Assembly: GCA_032622095.1 (NCBI GenBank) | Contig: CP136067.1 | Location: 175,432,556 to 175,496,555, forward strand | Source: Siphonodentalium dalli | Lineage: Eukaryota; Mollusca; Scaphopoda; Gadilida; Siphonodentaliidae | DNA: 64,000 nt | Direction: 5' to 3' | Shown here: in pieces, positions 55,101 through 60,300 of the stretch | Layout: the number at the start of each line of letters is the position of its first letter | Numbering within the stretch: the stretch's first letter is position 1 | Translations under genes and position numbers: made by a program | The notes under the pieces: model-generated | The model's database searches: none | What the model saw: the letters and a program-made list of their open reading frames with translations, nothing else | Told to the model about the DNA's origin: nothing

Positions 55101-56324
55101 ACGACCGCCTGGTCAAACTACACACACGTACCAAGTTTCGTCCCGATAGGTCAAGAATCGTAGATTTGTATCAATGACATACAGACAGACATACAGACAG
55201 ACAGACAAACAGAGGTCTTCAATATATATATATATATATATTGACGGCATTTGGTTGTCGGCCACAATTACGTCATATGTTCCAGACGGAAACAGCTGGT
55301 CGGTTTCTGGGTTTTTTTAATTAAAAAAAATCGTACATAAACGAGTATATAATTAGTAGTTGGATATATCATGGGTTGAGCCTGAATAACATCATTTTCC
55401 ATGACGTCGCGGCTGGCCGGTTTCTCGACCGATCGATTATAGTTGTTTGTGCGTTGGCTGGTCACGTCAACCTGGTTCATATGGTCAATAGTATTATACA
55501 GGCAAACTACTATAAATTACCTGGTTTGATATGAGGCCTGAACATTCTGAGTAGCTTTAAAATGTGATTTTCACTGAAGGTCTAATACAATATGTGCACA
55601 GGCCCCCTCCCCACAAAACTCCTTTATCAAGAAAAGCATTACTCAGCTCATAGTATTACATGTATCCAAGGTAGTAGTCAACTAACTGAATCATAAATAT
55701 ACGTACCTCGTGGTTGACATCACGTTTCCCACGGCCGGCACCACTCTCTCCTTGTGTAGGCCCACCACCTCCTTGTTTTGTCGGCTCACCGCCTCCTTGC
55801 TGTCTCGGTCCACTACTACCTGGACCCCGACCACCTGGTCCCCCACCACCAGGTCCTCCACCTGGTCCTCCACCACCGGGGCCTCCATCTGGTCCCCCAC
55901 CACCGGGGCCTCCATCTAGAGGTTGAGAGAGCTTCTGCGGATCGACTAGCTCAGTGAATGAAGCCAAGGTCGCCGACATGTTGCGCAGTTGACTATATTT
56001 CACAGCGTTGCTGTTGCAGATCGTCACGGCCGGAAAACTCAAGTGACTGAACTCCAGTTTTATTTCAGTCTGTATTGGATAGCTATAGAAAAGATAAACC
56101 AGCCAATACAGATGAACCGTGGTAAAGATGAGCGCTCCAAACGTCGATATGAGCCAGAAGACACGCGTGTAGGCTCTGGTTGCATTCTCGATGTAAGCTA
56201 CTCCGCTCATGGAGGTTTTGTTGCTAAACTCTGATAATAATTTACTGTAAGTCTTAGGTTCTTTCCTGCTCTCCGCCGACGAGTTATCGGTCCATATAGT
56301 CTGACTGTCATTGTCCTCTGTGCA
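21941..56324 (-). CDS. DEG/ENaC/ASIC-family sodium channel, 12 exons (5' end missing)
   Basis: Members of this family are trimeric, amiloride-sensitive Na+ channels of the plasma membrane, with two membrane segments and a large cysteine-rich outside domain. Exons: 56324-55707, 52659-52481, 48625-48548, 47431-47340, 40004-39841, 38163-38074, 33060-32928, 29170-29089, 28072-28015, 27725-27631, 24604-24529, 22105-21941. All introns are GT-AG, phases agree at every junction, and the total is 610 codons including TGA. Numbering from the first codon seen: TM1 54-79, FPAVTICN 97-104, Gly/Pro insert 138-197, RGKR 198-201, GNCYT 303-307, TM2 565-590. The His-Gly gating motif reads Ser-Gly (40-41) and the filter reads G-L-S (572-574). 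Gating ligand and subgroup cannot be told from sequence. Confidence 0.93.
22106..22280 (-). repeat. 79-bp tandem copies of the exon 12 acceptor half (block 3; also 14175-14350 and 18141-18316)
   Basis: Upstream of the true acceptor lie two more copies of the sequence from the TACACTTTCAG acceptor through the first ~55 coding nt. Decoy exon starts are 22263 and 22184 in block 3, 18298 and 18219 in block 2, and 14332 and 14253 in block 1. Spacing is exactly 79 bp. Each decoy encodes the start of TM2 (SDVGGAIGLWIGL) then runs IYMFCTLSD and soon stops. Confidence 0.95.
22390..22844. mobile_element. Family C MITE (GTGACCCGCC termini), full copy
   Basis: GTGACCCGCCATATCAAATC at the left pairs with GATTTGATATGGCGGGTCAC at the right, with ATAT on both flanks. 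The interior holds two shared hairpins in opposite orientation and a CCCTGCAGGG palindrome. Its left third is repeated at the end of blocks 1 and 2. Confidence 0.88.
22850..24029. other. Intron with a large hairpin (about 23493-23660)
   Basis: Around 23493-23660, TAAATAGAATATGTAATGAG...AGTTTTCTCTCG on the left pairs with CGAGAAAACTGAAAATTC...ATCCTCTATTTATT on the right, a hairpin with ~75-bp arms. A looser repeat of GATATTACTCGG-type motifs lies at 23765-23860. No exon is recognised in this part of channel intron 11. Confidence 0.6.
24030..24470. repeat. TCA/ATC trinucleotide microsatellite region
   Basis: Long impure to pure runs of TCATCA units interspersed with TCGTCG. Poly-serine, poly-isoleucine and poly-methionine open frames here (24029-24256 minus, 24271-24714 plus) are products of the repeat, not genes. 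It lies in channel intron 11. Confidence 0.95.
24529..24604 (-). CDS. Channel exon 11 (MNIYFEDLNY)
   Basis: 76 nt, phase 2 in, 0 out; acceptor TTTTTTCAG, donor GATATGAG|GTATGT. QYFLKMNIYFEDLNYEKI matches the family's VNIFFKELNY strand just before TM2. Confidence 0.95.
24715..25100. mobile_element. TTAA MITE with AGGTACTCAATCCGAT termini
   Basis: 386 bp, left AGGTACTCAATCCGAT, right ATCGGATTGAGTACCT, flanked by TTAA at 24711-24714 and 25101-25104. Sits in channel intron 10, ~110 bp above exon 11. Confidence 0.88.
25116..25353. repeat. Long palindrome (GGCATTA/TAATGCC arms)
   Basis: Arms from TAATGCCCTAAATA through AATTTTTCAGG, GGAAATATGGCTTGT and GGAAAGCTCTC meet near 25227-25235. The element is a near-complete inverted repeat of ~235 bp. 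No coding capacity. Confidence 0.75.
25531..25922. mobile_element. TTAA MITE family A, copy 2
   Basis: 392 bp, CCCTTTACCCAACA...GTTGGGTAAAGG, TTAA at 25527-25530 and 25923-25926. Reads in the reverse orientation to the copy in the zinc-finger gene and carries the same pair of hairpins. Confidence 0.9.
25990..26223. repeat. Nested palindrome (hairpins within a hairpin)
   Basis: AGGGTGTCTGTCATTTGCAG at the left end pairs with CTGCAAATGACAGACACCCT at the right. Within it, CAGAATGAGGTCCCCAGAGG...CCTCATTCTG hairpins occur twice, head to head. The whole can fold as one stem or as two hairpins. A decayed relative is in each tandem block (near 12103-12310). Confidence 0.85.
26240..27620. other. Intron, no gene recognised
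   Basis: Contains a (GA)n run at about 26378-26401 and (TTTG)n near 26491-26515. The 128-residue frame at 26878-27264 has no recognisable domain or splice logic. It lies in channel intron 10. Confidence 0.5.
27631..27725 (-). CDS. Channel exon 10 (LRDKISDMRLL)
   Basis: 95 nt, phase 0 in, 2 out; acceptor TGTTTTAG, donor CTAAG|GTAAGC. Encodes ELLLEAVCQKNGNDSDTCSD then LRDKISDMRLL, the region before the last extracellular strand. Confidence 0.9.
27928..28041 (-). repeat. 38-bp tandem repeat of the exon 9 end and donor, 3 copies
   Basis: Units 28041-28004, 28003-27966 and 27965-27928 each read like AGAATTTGGCCGACAG plus a TATGCG|GTATGA-type donor. Unit 1 is the real exon edge. Units 2 and 3 carry TATGTG|GTATTA and TATGTG|GTATGA. 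Using them would pass an in-frame TGA right after Ala498. Confidence 0.93.
28015..28072 (-). CDS. Channel exon 9 (SSRIWPTDLYA)
   Basis: 58 nt, phase 2 in, 0 out; acceptor TTATTTTAG, donor GCG|GTATGA. Encodes EQLYTKSMSSRIWPTDLYA, matching the family's YxxxLSxxxWPS. Both exon edges lie in tandem arrays. Confidence 0.93.
28075..28475 (-). repeat. ~35-bp minisatellite abutting the exon 9 acceptor
   Basis: About eleven units of 34-36 bp. On the minus strand each carries GACTATCTTTATTT followed by AATTATTGG or CATTATTGG. The unit nearest exon 9 instead reads GACTATCTTTATTTTAG and supplies the exon 9 acceptor. The array therefore seems built from the intron end of this exon. Confidence 0.88.
28722..28890. 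repeat. 40-bp tandem repeat, 4 copies, in channel intron 8
   Basis: TTTGTAAGAGATAGACCATC recurs four times at ~40-bp spacing, each followed by TTTAATCAGCTCAGATATAA. It is not at an exon edge. The motif AGAGATAGACCATCTTTAA is also related to the ends of the 49248-49785 element. Confidence 0.85.
29089..29170 (-). CDS. Channel exon 8 (CQRCHNPC)
   Basis: 82 nt, phase 1 in, 2 out; acceptor TGTTTCAG, donor GA|GTGAGT. Encodes LECLYAAPEEEEKAAQNSC then QRCHNPC, the CxxxCxxPC element before the conserved Tyr-Ser-Trp-Pro stretch. Confidence 0.93.
29207..29632. mobile_element. Family C MITE, right end missing
   Basis: Starts GTGACCCGCCATATC, has both hairpins and the CCCTGCAGGG centre, but ends at CACAGGGTAAAAAA without the terminal repeat. 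Lies 36 bp above exon 8. Confidence 0.8.
29706..30180. mobile_element. Family C MITE, truncated, with duplicated hairpin end
   Basis: Begins inside the left terminal repeat (CGCCATATCAAATCC). Its right side has one full hairpin and then an extra half hairpin after a repeated GTAAGAAACATTTATT stretch. Confidence 0.75.
30345..30747. mobile_element. TTAA MITE family B (CCCTTTGAGTGCCA termini), copy 1
   Basis: 403 bp, TTAA at 30341-30344 and 30748-30751, ends CCCTTTGAGTGCCA and TGGCACTGAAAGGG. Has one hairpin copy and a GGCCGATCTCATCGGCCC palindrome near its left end. Confidence 0.88.
31209..31725. mobile_element. Long inverted-repeat element, copy 1
   Basis: GATCATGCCATAAATCTCTA... at the left is matched by ...TAGAGATTCGTGGCATGATC at the right. 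The arms continue through AACGCCCGTAGAGATC and CACCAGTACAAAAC. About 517 bp and non-coding. A second copy spans 33517-35793 and is interrupted by LINE sequence. Confidence 0.8.
31936..32108. repeat. Palindrome (GGATATCCACACCTTTTCAG arms)
   Basis: Arms from AGAGGATATCCACACCTTTTC through GATATGGGTTA, ATGACAAAACATT and GAATTTCCAC meet at GTGGCTTTAGCCAC. About 170 bp, intronic. Confidence 0.8.
32340..32660. repeat. Short repeat of GTGTACCCTTCAGCACATTTTCAAAACAT
   Basis: Three tandem 29-bp copies near 32570-32645, with an inverted relative near 32345-32400 (GCTGAAGGGTACA). A related sequence precedes the fold-back element at 41934-42000. Confidence 0.7.
32928..33060 (-). CDS. Channel exon 7 (cysteine-rich CQRFCQ...CGC)
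   Basis: 133 nt, phase 0 in, 1 out; acceptor CATTTCAG, donor GAAG|GTAAGC. TCQRFCQMENIIAKCGCYS matches CxxxCxxxxxxxxCxC of the thumb-palm region, followed by a further cysteine in TWCSSDE. Confidence 0.95.
33104..33446. mobile_element. hAT-like MITE with 8-bp target duplication
   Basis: 343 bp, termini CACTGTGGGGGAACTACTCC and GGAGTAGTTCCCCCACAGTG, flanked on both sides by AGCTAGCA. An 8-bp duplication with CA...TG ends is typical of hAT elements. It lies 43 bp above channel exon 7. Confidence 0.85.
33948..34211 (-). mobile_element. Minus-strand LINE 3' end, first copy of a 263-bp direct repeat
   Basis: Runs from TTGTACTAGAGTGG to CTGCAAATGAAA and repeats at 35320-35582 with two or so differences. 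On the minus strand it is the end of a LINE ORF (FAGPHLWNSIPPHLK...FKTGLKTYLFD) plus a 3' untranslated tail ending in (ATTGT)n. Confidence 0.8.
34212..35319 (+). pseudogene. LINE ORF2 carboxy-terminal fragment, open frame
   Basis: The frame runs from about 34213 (LKHIVIPKALYGCESWW) to the stop at 35127. It has the post-reverse-transcriptase region (LLGLLPIEYEIQRRKLLFLG, then a CNRCNQTYSNFLFHRYLEC knuckle). It is 5'-truncated, lacks the polymerase core, and ends in ATAAACATATC(TC)n. It is inserted in the minus-strand LINE end. Confidence 0.85.
35320..35740 (-). pseudogene. Minus-strand LINE 3' ORF end, frameshifted
   Basis: On the minus strand, FKSRNNMSPLYIQDMIKDR is followed after a 1-nt shift by LRYDSSMLLYIPFNKQK, TFGDRAFSFAGPHLWNSIPP and FKTGLKTYLFDVAFNS-stop, a common LINE reverse-transcriptase tail. 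Its last ~263 bp are duplicated at 33948-34211. Confidence 0.8.
35846..36247. mobile_element. Family C MITE, AAAT flanks
   Basis: GTGACCCGCC...GGCGGGTCAC with AAAT on both sides. The left hairpin is complete; the right hairpin has lost its central part. Confidence 0.88.
36645..37102. mobile_element. Family C MITE, AAAT flanks
   Basis: ATGACCCGCC...GGCGGGTCAC with AAAT on both sides, two hairpins, full length. In channel intron 6. Confidence 0.88.
37566..37940. mobile_element. Family C MITE interior, both ends lost
   Basis: Begins at GGGATTTTTTTACCCC and ends at GCACACTGTAAAAAAAC. Holds both hairpins but neither terminal repeat. Lies about 130 bp from exon 6. Confidence 0.8.
38074..38163 (-). 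CDS. Channel exon 6 (RLSLPFGDC)
   Basis: 90 nt, phase 0 in and out; acceptor TTGTATAG, donor CGGCAG|GTAAGA. Encodes VEIERLSLPFGDCISG, matching the family pattern RLxxPYGxC, and ends NLRYTRQ. Confidence 0.93.
38342..38805. mobile_element. TTAA MITE family B, copy 2
   Basis: 464 bp, CCCTTTCAGTGCCA...TGGCACTGAAAGGG, TTAA at 38338-38341 and 38806-38809. One hairpin, partly decayed. Lies in channel intron 5. Confidence 0.88.
38860..39292. mobile_element. Family C MITE, left end missing
   Basis: Starts at AAGTCGGGATTTG, ends with the intact right terminal repeat GGCGGGTCAC. Two hairpins; the interior is inverted relative to the 35846 copy. Confidence 0.82.
39337..39835. repeat. Dispersed repeat related to 56400-56920, next to exon 5
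   Basis: Shares CACGAGTGCC, TGCCGTGTCGACAAAC, ATTACACGC and the GATGCTTTTATTTGATAGTT stretch with the 56.4-kb locus, in the same order. Ends within a few bases of channel exon 5. Confidence 0.65.
39841..40004 (-). CDS. Channel exon 5 (YVPGISTGYGARVVIHEQ)
   Basis: 164 nt, phase 1 in, 0 out; acceptor TCATTGCAG, donor CGGCAG|GTGATT. Encodes the palm beta strands: YVPGISTGYGARVVIHEQ and DFPTDEGFYVSSNSETNIGL, close to the family pattern GARVxIHxQxxxPFPxxxG. Confidence 0.95.
40640..41180. repeat. Low-complexity G- and C-rich repeats
   Basis: G-runs near 40660 and 41030, a C-run near 41157, and paired motifs TTTTTTCCGAC and GTCGGAAAAAA suggest a decayed inverted repeat. No gene recognised. Confidence 0.45.
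41455..41600. repeat. Minisatellite of GACGTTTCGGCACCTGG
   Basis: Seven or so irregular copies of a 17-25 bp motif built on GTTTCGGCACTTGG. The overlapping short open frames are repeat artefacts. Confidence 0.8.
42014..43560. mobile_element. Fold-back element, ~1.55 kb, 9-bp target duplication
   Basis: Left end GGTCCTACTAAAACCCGACC and right end GGTCGGGTTTTAGTAGGACC are exact inverted repeats, with (CGGTCGGGTG)n sub-repeats at the ends. GTGTATACC flanks both sides. A module containing CGAGCGAGATGGGGTTTGCA occurs twice in plus orientation (from ~42063 and ~42416) and three times inverted. The element is far GC-richer than its surroundings. A 9-bp duplication is usual for Mutator-like elements, but no transposase is present. 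Confidence 0.85.
43984..44377. mobile_element. Family C MITE with both hairpins collapsed
   Basis: GTGACCCGCC...GGCGGGTCAC. The left hairpin has lost its loop (TTCTCTTATAAGAGAA) and the right one its left arm. Flanks AAAT and AAGT. Confidence 0.85.
44640..46500. repeat. Inverted-repeat locus with central minisatellite
   Basis: 44655-44905 and 46195-46452 are inverted copies (GTAATGATATG, GGCGGCCAT, ACAAGTTGTGGTT). Between them, 45470-46035 is a degenerate ~60-bp repeat built on TATGGTCATG...GTGTATA...GGAGTGAC. Part of the left arm recurs directly at 61690-62390, and the minisatellite recurs inverted at 63420-63999. Confidence 0.8.
46038..46162. mobile_element. Small MITE with GGCTATCGCTTTCCAC termini
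   Basis: GGCTATCGCTTTCCAC at the left and GTGGAAAGCGATAGCC at the right enclose ~95 bp. A second copy in the opposite orientation is at 63284-63421. Confidence 0.8.
47340..47431 (-). CDS. Channel exon 4 (YGNCYTIQS)
   Basis: 92 nt, phase 2 in, 1 out; acceptor TTTTGCAG, donor GAAG|GTTAGT. Encodes KFFLSQSMDYGNCYTIQSDD; GNCYTF-like is one of the most conserved motifs of the family. Confidence 0.95.
48147..48280. repeat. Palindrome (CCACGGTTCCGTTGTTTTAG arms)
   Basis: The left arm through GTGCTAC, GGAGTAGCATTTCC and ATATATGGA is mirrored to TAGCACTAAAACCACGGAAC. About 134 bp, close to the exon 3 donor array. Confidence 0.8.
48331..48595 (-). repeat. Tandem array of the exon 3 donor region (52-bp unit, 5 copies)
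   Basis: The motif TTACTCTTGG (reverse complement of the exon end plus GTAA) occurs at 48331, 48388, 48440, 48492 and 48544, spaced 57, 52, 52 and 52 bp. Each unit repeats the GGCAGACAGTGCCAAGA|GTAAGT exon end and donor, followed by a short intron piece. Reading through the first donor meets TAA at once. Confidence 0.93.
48548..48625 (-). CDS. Channel exon 3 (GHNVEDMILTCSYRGRQC)
   Basis: 78 nt, phase 2 in and out; acceptor ATTTTCAG, donor GA|GTAAGT. GHNVEDMILTCSYRGRQC matches the family pattern GHxLEDMxLxCxFxGxxC. Its last ~30 nt and donor are the first unit of a five-copy tandem array running into the intron. Confidence 0.93.
49005..49140. repeat. ~58-bp tandem repeat (GGAACGAGGAACAGGAACAA)
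   Basis: Two and a half copies of a unit with TTTGGAGTAACAGG and GAACGAGGAACAGGAACAACT. An inverted relative lies at about 49965-50040. Confidence 0.75.
49248..49785. mobile_element. Inverted-repeat element (GGTGGATTATCTCTTTG ends)
   Basis: Left GGATTATCTCTTTG...CCTGTCCGGAAATGCTTCTATCGATTAATATTAATTTTATTTCGAATATT-type arm is mirrored at the right as far as AGAGATAATCCATC. About 540 bp, non-coding. Confidence 0.7.
50757..51091. mobile_element. TTAA MITE family A, copy 3
   Basis: 335 bp, CCCTGTACCCAACA...TGTTGGGTAAAGGG, TTAA at 50753-50756 and 51092-51095. The spacer between the two hairpins is deleted compared with the other copies. Confidence 0.9.
51101..52228. mobile_element. 1.1-kb element with ~120-bp terminal inverted repeats
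   Basis: Left GTAGTAAGTATTGTACTACA and right GTAGTACAATACTTACTAC are mirrored, and similarity continues through GTCTCACGCGACAGACC-, GTCGACA- and CGAGGGGCG-type blocks. TAATTCA lies just outside both ends and may be the target duplication. No transposase frame is visible. It sits directly beside a family-A MITE in channel intron 2. Confidence 0.75.
52481..52659 (-). CDS. Channel exon 2 (extracellular finger)
   Basis: 179 nt, phase 0 in, 2 out; acceptor GTTTTCAG, donor GC|GTAAGT. Encodes EHPLTRLKRFTEGMKPFKYP... to SEFKALYSDLDA. This part of the family is poorly conserved; placement rests on phase fit and position between exons 1 and 3. Confidence 0.85.
53100..53345. repeat. Direct repeat of ~115 bp, two copies
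   Basis: GCTTCAGCGTGTATCAAATC...CATCGGCGCAGAACGGAGTA near 53158-53222 recurs as GCTTCAGTGTGCATCAAATC...CATCGGCGTACAACAGAGTA near 53273-53336. No gene recognised in 53346-54560. Confidence 0.65.
54565..55245. mobile_element. Non-autonomous element with 122-bp internal repeats
   Basis: Begins ACTAGCCGATGAGCCCGACG after a (TA)n run. It carries four units of 122 bp (ATTCGTATCCGGGGCAAGAT at about 54626, 54748, 54870 and 54992), then ACAGACAGACATACAGACAG and a (TA)n run. The design, with microsatellite edges and a CTAGT-type end when read on the minus strand, resembles non-autonomous Helitrons. That class is inference. Confidence 0.7.
55707..56324 (-). CDS. Channel exon 1 found (TM1, finger start, Gly/Pro insert)
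   Basis: 618 nt, phase 0 in and out, acceptor TATTTCAG, donor GAG|GTACGT. It encodes a cytosolic stretch (KLLSEFSNKTSMSG), TM1 (RVFWLISTFGALIFTTVHLY), then SHLSFPAVTICNSNAVKYSQ, the family's post-TM1 signature. Residues 138-197 are almost all Gly, Pro, Gln and Ser, ending in the furin-type RGKR|D. The frame is open upstream of Met39 (56210) back to the acceptor, and a TGA lies just beyond the acceptor. The true start is therefore probably in an exon further up that I did not find. Confidence 0.93.
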
Positions 56325-56399
56325 CTGAAATACATAGTGGTTTGTTCACTCAATCTTAACAAATCTATACTAATAAAACTCAATAGTAAAACTGTTGTT

Positions 56400-56920
56400 G
56401 CCCTTCCTCTCGCGAGACATACACGGAACGACACGGTGTGTAAATGGGTTTGTCGGTACGCCACGAGTGCTGTCGCGGAAGTATAGAACGAGGGGCGCTT
56501 CCGCATCGTGTTCTATCCTTCCGCGACAGCACGAGTGCCGTATCGACAAACCCATTTACACATTGTGTCGTGCTGTGTTTATTACACGCTACGCGTCCTA
56601 GAATCAGTGCATTAAAAATCAGGCTCAGAATGTTTATTGAGGCACATAGAGGGCGTGTTTTGTCACTATGATGCTTTTATTGTATAGTTCCGGTTTCATG
56701 GTTGAGGCGAACGCCATGTACGTCAACGATATGCGTATGAAACGCACGCACATACGTATTTGTAAATATGGAACAGCAATAACACTGTACTTCTGGGAAC
56801 AAGCGTGTAATAAACTGAGATTTGTCACCCGCTCGAGAACGGAATGTCCCTCTCGGAGCTGCGCTCCTCGGGAGACAATCCGTTCTCGAGCAGGTGACAA
56901 ATCTCAATGTTTCCCTCGAC
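56400..56920. repeat. Repeats upstream of exon 1: palindrome plus inverted segment
   Basis: 56430-56560 is a near palindrome (TGTAAATGGGTTTGTCGGTA... to TGTCGACAAACCCATTTACA-type, centre GGGGCGCTTCCGC). 56815-56905 is a second palindrome (GAGATTTGTCACCCGCTCGA...CTCGAGCAGGTGACAAATCTC). Middle parts match 39337-39835. Confidence 0.75.
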
Positions 56921-56999
56921 CGGCAACAACTTTAAATTGTTACCCCCCTTTATCCCTCAACCAATCTGTCTGAAATATGGAAGTATTTTTATATGGTCA

Positions 57000-59900
57000 T
57001 TGCCATTTCACTGGATGGTATAACCATGCACATATATGTATCTCTTCTATTTTTTTCCACCCAATTTTTTTTTTGTTGGTATTTGTTATCATCCAGACGT
57101 TTACACTCAGAGGGGAGAAGACGTATAAAAACAAAGTATGTTGTCCGATCCCCTCTTCATTCATCCATGTGTACATGTATATTCGATGGTATTTGAAAAT
57201 AATAAATATTGTTTACACTAAAGAATTTAAAAATTGTTCGCAAGTTTGGCGTTTGGGATGATACCCGGGATGATTTGAAAGGGCTCTTTAAAACTTGTCC
57301 ATCGCAGCTCCACCTTATATAAAGCTGTGACACCTTTGGTGTCGCAGGAAAATAAATCGATCCCGACACAATTTAATTTGTGATTCGCATAGCAATTATC
57401 ACCTCTCCGGTGGAAATAATTATAGAACACTCAGAACAATAAACCAATCGAGCGCAGTATAATTATTAAGGGATTGCACCAATTCAAAGGCATTATCCGT
57501 ACAAACATCATCATCATACATAACACGTCCACAAATGCATCATATGGATATATTAAATATTACAAGTAGCTACACTGTTAAATCTCCATAACCTCAATAC
57601 ACACCTTTATTATATGATCATAAACTTTCTTCTAAAAGTCCCATAATAAATGATGGTCAAAAGAAGTTGATAAATCACGATATCTACCTGGTTGTTCTAT
57701 AAATAGGCAATATGGGTTAATACACTGTGTAGGAACTGTTACATCGGAAATCGTTCTATCGCCGGTAGTGTGATGGTTCTTGCCTGATTTGTTACGGTTC
57801 CTGATGATTGAAACTAATCATTTTTGTGACAAAATCACGCATAATTATAGATATCTTGAATAGATTATACTTTCCTGAATGAACAGAGGCTGCAGAAGTG
57901 CCGTGTTATCGAAACCTGAACTCTAGACCACAATTAACTCGGTATTAGCGAGTCAACGCGTAAATATCAACATGTTATCACTGAAAATCAAGCCACGTGG
58001 ACGCAATTTCTTTGTTTTTCGTGGCGTATAAATTATGAAACGCATTCTGAAGACAAACACTGACTATAAAGTGTACCCGTGTTATTCTTCTGTAAAATAA
58101 CTGAGAAAGTATCCCGATAGGGGCGCTAATTGGGAGCTGTGACCTCGTAATCAACATGGGTGCGTGTTATGGTTCTATTTCAAACCGATCATGGCTGTGA
58201 CGGTTCTGTCCATGAGATTTATTCGAACAATTTCTGCACTTGGGTCCGAAAATTGTCTTGTGTATCTGACATTTTAAACCAGATAATGACTGTAGCTTAT
58301 GTAATTTGCATAATAGAACAGGTATATTAAGAAATAACACAATAAATACCTAATGCGGGAGATTAAGTGACATTAATAGGCAGAAATAAAATATTGAAAG
58401 TCCCGATGAGTATAGTATCATAATCATGCCCGCCTATATAAATGACCAATGGTAATATAAATCTACTCTCAGGAGAATATGAGATGTTATATTCATTTAC
58501 TTAATCTAGGCATTATTGAAAGATCCAGGTGTGACAATATTTCAATGCCAGCACCATCATATTTCCTCCTCTGAAGTCCGCCTGAGGGACATTTACACAT
58601 GTTTGTCGCCCAGACATGAATATAACTTATGAAATCACGTTCAACTAAATCATTGATAGGTTATGACGTGATTGCATGGTGGTGGGGGACTTGGGGAGGG
58701 GGTGCTTAATTTGTGTCAATCCCCAACTTTGGTCAAAATGTTCAACAGTTACAAATTTCTTATCTTACAATAGATTGGTTTGAATTTTAACACCAACAAT
58801 ATGTTGAAATTGTTATCTTAGTTTGATTTGACAACAATTTAATAGTGGGGAAATTGTCATTTTTAGACCAACATTTGCATACTTTCCTACACTTCAAACA
58901 TGTAATCAACCATATTTGACATATACAAATGGACACCTCTTCTTTAGAGTTGATCCAACACTCATGATGGGTGGGCAGGAAGTAGGGAGCAGGTGTGATC
59001 TAGTTTTCTATATTACATTTACCCCCCCCCCCCCCAAATTGGCAATACACTGGTTGAATGGACAAAGATTCTAATTCCATTTAATTTATATGCTTTGTAT
59101 TAAATAATGTATGCTCTTTTGCAAAATAAATCATCTCTCTCTACATATGTTGGAAACATTTCCAATCTTGTGGGGGTGGGGGGCACCAGGTTGGAAACTT
59201 CCAACACTTGGGAATCTTGAAGCCGGTCTAGATGATTTTTGCAATTTTCAGGTTCAGATATCCACATTTTCTCACTGGGGCCCATGTATCCTGAGTTTCT
59301 CCCCCGGTTTGCATAGTGGCCTATCAAAGGCTACTGATCAATTCACTTCAGAATAGCATACAATCTAGAGCTATAATGTGTCACGCAGTTGGAGAAAACC
59401 AAAGCCCGGGCCCAAGGGAGGGGGGGGGGGCGGCCTTGTACATGAGTTTGGTCTGTTTCAAGGGGGTGGTGCGGTTGGAAATTCCAAGGTGGATGCCCCA
59501 ACATTGGAGACCCTCCAGGCCACGTCCCTGCTCAATTGACACGTTATCAGCGAGGAATACTAATGTGCCTTATAATAGCCCGGTTCAGACACCCATAACA
59601 CTGATTCCTAATGATTCATTTGTATGAATGTTTAGCTAAATAATTCAAACAATCTGTTACTGCATGTTGAATTTAATAGCTGAGCATTTAGTAACCAAAG
59701 GTTTAACATCCATATAATAATATTTGTAACTGTAGGATTCTTTGCTTTTTTATATCTTTTATTAAAAAATCAGAGATCCCAAGTCAATCTAAAATATGAT
59801 TGAGTGAAAGGTTATCGTGCTTGTATATGCTTTAATAGCTGCATATGAAAAGTAGATGCATTAATAACTCAACTTCACAGATAAGCCAAAATTATAGTTG

Positions 59901-60300
59901 AAACTGTATATGAAGAACTTGTAAAACTTATTTTAAAACTGAATACAGGAACTGACATTATAGTTTCTACTACCTCCAGATGCAATGATAAACAGTGGGC
60001 AAAGTGACATTTTTTTTTATTTGTTGAAATTAGTTTATTAAAAAATAAAGACAAATATAGCCATAAATTTATTTCAAACAAACACACATCTGTTTCCTGA
60101 GATATTGAAATAAAGTATTCTGCCAGGATTTCAGACATCTGAACAACACTAAAAAAACATGTTTAAAGAACCAAATGTGACTTATTAAATTTCCAGAAAC
60201 CGTATGCTAAAATTGATGCACATACATGAAAACAATAGAAAAGTCAGCTTTGTTTGTAAACTCATGATGGTGACACCATCTGCCGATTACAATTAAATCT
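57000..60300. other. No gene recognised
   Basis: I searched the minus strand for the missing first channel exon and found nothing I can support. C-runs near 59022, a G-run near 59420, and general AT-rich sequence. The frame at 59875-60138 (minus) has an ATG right after a TTGTTCAG acceptor-like site but no family resemblance. Confidence 0.45.

Noticed and set aside
55710-55926. Proline- and threonine-rich plus-strand frames
   Set aside because: Antisense shadows of the Gly/Pro-rich insert in channel exon 1.
56208-56210. ATG at 56210 as the channel start codon
   Set aside because: The frame continues open upstream to an acceptor with family-like residues before TM1, so this Met is most likely internal.
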